Below, in pieces: positions 3,692 through 6,651 of a DNA stretch of 6,651 bases. The stretch lies in contig JABZIF010000057.1 in NCBI GenBank assembly GCA_015258485.1, forward strand, positions 1 through 6,651. The letters are read 5' to 3'. The notes beneath the pieces are model-generated. The model made no database searches. It was not told where the DNA came from and was given only the letters and a program-made list of their open reading frames with translations. A program made the position numbers and the translations under genes. This DNA comes from Atopobiaceae bacterium (GTDB lineage: Bacteria; Actinomycetota; Coriobacteriia; Coriobacteriales; Atopobiaceae). Numbering within the stretch: position 1 is the stretch's first letter; each line of letters starts with the position of its first letter.

Positions 3692-5674
3692 ATGGAGCAG
3701 CTTGCACACGTTTTTTCGCTTATTGTTCAACCCGCATACGACTTGACCGGTAGTTGGTGGGCGGCAATTTTCCTTTTTACCCTTGCAACTAAAATTATCC
3801 TGATGCCTCTGGCGCTCTGGACGCAGCAAAACTCTATTGTTATGGTGCGTCTTATGCCCGAGACCTTCCGCTTGAAGACGCGTTACTTTGGCGATAAAGA
3901 GACTATCGAGGAACGCTCAAACGAGCTCAACAAAAAGGCAGGTTATCATCCACTTCTAAGCCTTATCCCTCTTGCAATTCAGGTAGTCATTCTGTTCGGT
4001 CTGGTTGACGTTATTCATGGCATCACAGATTCCGGTGCTCCTGGCACTGAGTTTTTGGGTATGACTCCAATCATTGATGGTGGTATCACTTGGATTATGC
4101 CACTAGCAGCAGCTCTTTCTTCAGTAGCCTTAGGTCTTGCCTCCAATAAACTGAATCCACTTCAGCGCGAGCAGTCCCGTGCTGAGAAGAACACCACAAA
4201 TGGTCTTTCTATTGCGATGTCGCTTGTGTTAGCAGTTTACGTTGTTTGCGGCATGGCATTCTACTGGGTTTGCTCAAACCTTCTTTCAATTCTTGTTCAA
4301 ATCGTATGTAACATGATTATTGACCCTCGTAAACAGGTTGATTACGAGGATTTGAATGCTGCACGTGATGAGTTTGAGGCAATGGACGCAGCAACCAAGT
4401 CCACTCACAAATGGTTCCAGCGCGATCCTTATGCCGCCCGCGAAAAAGAGGATTACAAGCGCTTCTTTGACACTATTGGCAAGCACTTAGTTTTCTACTC
4501 CGAATCAAGTGGCTTCTACAAATACTTTCAAGGCGCAATTGAGTGGCTGTTGGCAAATTCTGACATTCGTATCCACTACGTTACCTCTGACCCTAATGAC
4601 CAGGTCTTTGAGCTTGCAAAACAGCAGCCTCGTCTGATTCCATACTACTTGGGTCAGCGTCGCCTTATCACGCTTTTTATGAAGCTTGACGCGGACGTTG
4701 TAGTCACCTCTCTCGGTGACTTGGAGAGCTCTTACATGAAGCGCTCCTACGTGCGCAAAGATGCTGAATACATGTATATGTGCCACCACATGACCTCTAT
4801 GACGGTCACCTCAACACGCAACGAGTATACCTACTACGATGACGTTCTTTGTGTTGGTCCTCATCAGCAACATGATCTTGAGCTGGTCGAGAAGTACTAC
4901 GGTACGCCATCAAAGAGAAAGCCTGCTATTGGCTACGATCTTCTCGATAGATCAATTCAGAATTACCAGAAGCAGAATCTGGGCCAGCGTAAACCTGGCG
5001 AGAAACCCCTGTTGTTGATTGGTCCTTCGTGGCAGTACGACAACTTGATGGACAGCTGTCTTGACGGAATTCTTAAGCAGCTTATGGGCCGCGGCTGGCG
5101 CATTGTGGTTCGTCCACACCCAGAATATTTGAAGCGTTATCCTGCCCGTATGGAGGAGATTCTTGCTCGCTATGCTGACGCGGATCCCGAGGAGCTTTCC
5201 TTTGAGACTGATTTCAGCTCCAACACCTCAGTTCTTTCAGCTGACTTGCTCTTTACTGACTGGTCAAGTGTTGCCGAAGAGTTCTCGTTTACTACGCTCA
5301 AGCCATCGGTCTTCATTGACACTGCAATGAAGGAGAATAACCCCGATTGGAGCAAAATTCACTCGGATCCATGCGATATTACATTGAGAAATCAGATTGG
5401 TCGCAGTTTTGATCCTAAGGACCTCTCGGGCCTTGGCGATGCAGTTGCGCAGATGCTTGAAGAGACTGATAGTTGGTCGCACAAGATTGAAGAGATTCGC
5501 AACAACATGATCTTCAACCTTGGTCACGGTGGAGAAGCTGCAGGTAAGTTCATCCTTGAACGTGTTTTGGCACATCAGGAGGAAACCGCAGATGACACCG
5601 CCGTCGAGAAGGACGATGCCGCCGCTGCTGCTAAGAGCGAGGACGCCGAGAAGGATTGTGATTTTCGTGCGTAA
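3692..5674 (+). CDS. YidC/Oxa1-like insertase domain fused to a CDP-glycerol glycerophosphotransferase-like domain
   Basis: A 660-residue two-domain protein. Residues 1-215 resemble Gram-positive YidC/Oxa1: membrane segments at about 22-43, 88-108, 130-150, 172-190 and 191-212, with the loop MVRLMPETFRLKTRYFGDKE (51-70). The groove Arg of YidC aligns with Lys34 in TKIILMPL. A charged linker (211-260) leads to a soluble domain like TagB/TagF (PF04464): CHH (364-366) where the first catalytic His lies, RPHPE (474-478) and TDWSSVAEEF (522-531). That family transfers glycerol phosphate or ribitol phosphate from CDP-alcohols to teichoic acid chains at the inner membrane face. An acidic Ala-rich tail follows from about 629. 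ATG 3692 is chosen over TTG 3686 because AGAAGG (3679-3684) then has a 7-nt spacing. The stop codon overlaps the next gene, indicating coupling. The domain identities are fairly sure. The donor and product are not. Confidence 0.88.
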   Translation: MEQLAHVFSLIVQPAYDLTGSWWAAIFLFTLATKIILMPLALWTQQNSIVMVRLMPETFRLKTRYFGDKETIEERSNELNKKAGYHPLLSLIPLAIQVVILFGLVDVIHGITDSGAPGTEFLGMTPIIDGGITWIMPLAAALSSVALGLASNKLNPLQREQSRAEKNTTNGLSIAMSLVLAVYVVCGMAFYWVCSNLLSILVQIVCNMIIDPRKQVDYEDLNAARDEFEAMDAATKSTHKWFQRDPYAAREKEDYKRFFDTIGKHLVFYSESSGFYKYFQGAIEWLLANSDIRIHYVTSDPNDQVFELAKQQPRLIPYYLGQRRLITLFMKLDADVVVTSLGDLESSYMKRSYVRKDAEYMYMCHHMTSMTVTSTRNEYTYYDDVLCVGPHQQHDLELVEKYYGTPSKRKPAIGYDLLDRSIQNYQKQNLGQRKPGEKPLLLIGPSWQYDNLMDSCLDGILKQLMGRGWRIVVRPHPEYLKRYPARMEEILARYADADPEELSFETDFSSNTSVLSADLLFTDWSSVAEEFSFTTLKPSVFIDTAMKENNPDWSKIHSDPCDITLRNQIGRSFDPKDLSGLGDAVAQMLEETDSWSHKIEEIRNNMIFNLGHGGEAAGKFILERVLAHQEETADDTAVEKDDAAAAAKSEDAEKDCDFRA

Positions 5675-6651
5675 GAAAGTTGCTTTACCTGCGAAGGCTG
5701 CATCGCGTATTGCTACCTACAAGACACGCGTGTTCTTTGTGCATGCTGCGCTGTATGTTGTTGCCTTAACACTCATCTGGTGGGCACTTCTGCCAGCAAC
5801 AGCTCAAGCATATGTTGATCCCTCAGTTATGACGTACACCATTCAAGCACTAGCAGCAGTTGTAGTTGCACTCTCAGCTGTGTTAGGTGTGGCATTTAGG
5901 CGTTCTCGTAAGGCGCTCTTTCGTCTGCTTAAGATTGATGAGAATGCAAACAAGATTGTTGAAGGTACCGTTCACAAGGTTGACGCCAAAGGCGCAGAAG
6001 CAGCAAATGCTCAGATGAAAGAGATTCTTGCAGCAGAGGCTATCCGTCTTAAAGAGCGTAAAGAGGGTACCCTCAAGCCTAAGGGTCGCATCGGTGTAGC
6101 ATTTCTTATTTCATTCTTTACGGTATTTACTATTTTGGTTGTAGCTCCTCTTGAGTTAGTGGCTAATAGTGCACGAGACCTTTCTTTCAACCTCAATGAT
6201 GTTGCAGGTCCTGTTATTCTTGCGGGTCTTGTCATCACGCTCATTCTTACCGCAGCTCTCTCCCTGCTGCGCAAGCGCGTGTTTAACGTTGCCGTTGCAT
6301 TTGTGGAAGCCATCGGCGTGGCGTCATATGTACAAGCAGTATTCTTAAATGGTGGCATGCCTTTAGCAGATGGCCATGAGGTCATTTGGTCTAACTTCAC
6401 AAGTCAGATGATTGTCTCTGGCATCATCTGGCTAGCAATCATTGCAGCTGCAGTGGTCTTCTCGCTCCTTAAAGCAAGGCAACTGAGAACAGGACTTTTG
6501 GTAACTGCAGCAGCTCTTATCATTGTCCAAGCAGTTGGTGTTGCAAGCTTGTGGGGACCTGCAATTGCAGCGTCGATGGATGCCCATGTCGAGCACCAAC
6601 AGGTTATTGCAACACGTGAAGGTCTCTATAACGTATCTTCCAAGAAGAACG
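5667..6651 (+). CDS. Polytopic membrane protein, probably N-terminal part of a sulfatase/LTA-synthase-like enzyme
   Basis: At least 328 codons are open to the window end, so the C-terminal part is missing. About seven hydrophobic segments are visible (roughly 22-48, 56-78, 142-165, 181-201, 205-226, 247-268 and 276-303). A first segment ends in TAQAYVDPS, resembling a signal-peptidase site, and a charged cytoplasmic loop lies at 79-140. After the last segment the chain reads TREGLYNVSSKKN, as in membrane-anchored alkaline-phosphatase/sulfatase-superfamily enzymes just before the metal-binding N-terminal strand of the catalytic domain. That domain is not in the window, so the function is inferred. 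Start: GTG 5667 overlaps the preceding stop codon by 8 nt; GTG 5658 in the same frame is the alternative, and neither has an ideally spaced ribosome binding site. Overlap with the YidC fusion gene suggests translational coupling and a shared role in surface polymer assembly. Confidence 0.7.
   Translation, partial: MRKKVALPAKAASRIATYKTRVFFVHAALYVVALTLIWWALLPATAQAYVDPSVMTYTIQALAAVVVALSAVLGVAFRRSRKALFRLLKIDENANKIVEGTVHKVDAKGAEAANAQMKEILAAEAIRLKERKEGTLKPKGRIGVAFLISFFTVFTILVVAPLELVANSARDLSFNLNDVAGPVILAGLVITLILTAALSLLRKRVFNVAVAFVEAIGVASYVQAVFLNGGMPLADGHEVIWSNFTSQMIVSGIIWLAIIAAAVVFSLLKARQLRTGLLVTAAALIIVQAVGVASLWGPAIAASMDAHVEHQQVIATREGLYNVSSKKN

Noticed and set aside
3510..3829. Two minus-strand open frames (3510-3707 and 3635-3829) in the gap before and over the YidC start
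   Set aside because: They overlap the start of the YidC fusion in antisense, have basic low-complexity translations and no family signature.
6011..6400. Minus-strand open frame of 129 codons
   Set aside because: Shadow of the plus-strand membrane protein, rich in Arg, Thr and Ala as expected for an antisense frame, and without recognisable motifs.

Overview
The window looks like a piece of a Coriobacteriia chromosome, most likely Lancefieldella/Atopobium or a close relative. This is inferred from moderate-GC genes rich in GCT, GTT, CTT and CGT codons, very AT-rich intergenic DNA, and a YidC-like domain fused to a CDP-glycerol glycerophosphotransferase-like domain. No rRNA, tRNA or other taxonomic marker is present, so the assignment is tentative. 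I see no CRISPR array, insertion sequence, tRNA or phage gene.

Left edge (1-283, minus strand): the first 94 codons of a metal-binding lipoprotein, the substrate-binding subunit of a Zn/Mn/Fe-type ABC transporter. It is recognised from a lipobox (LSAC) and the mature N-terminus LVLTTFTVIQDMASRVAGE. Its promoter (TAGACA-17-TATACT, 367-395) is overlapped by a perfect 7-bp inverted repeat resembling half of a DtxR/IdeR box. Its ribosome binding site lies inside a predicted hairpin.

Centre-left (631-2446, plus strand): a two-gene operon closed by a good intrinsic terminator. It encodes a classical short-chain dehydrogenase and a KdgT-type 2-keto-3-deoxygluconate permease, pointing to uptake and oxidation or reduction of a sugar acid. 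An AraC-family regulator (2510-3319, minus strand) converges on it and is its most likely regulator.

Right half (3692-6651, plus strand): a 660-residue YidC/Oxa1-CDP-glycerol phosphotransferase fusion. Its stop codon overlaps the start of a polytopic membrane protein cut by the window end. From its N-terminal layout this second protein is probably the membrane part of a sulfatase/LTA-synthase-like enzyme. Together they suggest a membrane-associated module for a phosphopolyol-containing surface polymer. This is the most unusual part of the window.

Two gene-free stretches (284-630 and 3320-3691) are AT-rich divergent regulatory regions with several palindromes; both are described below.
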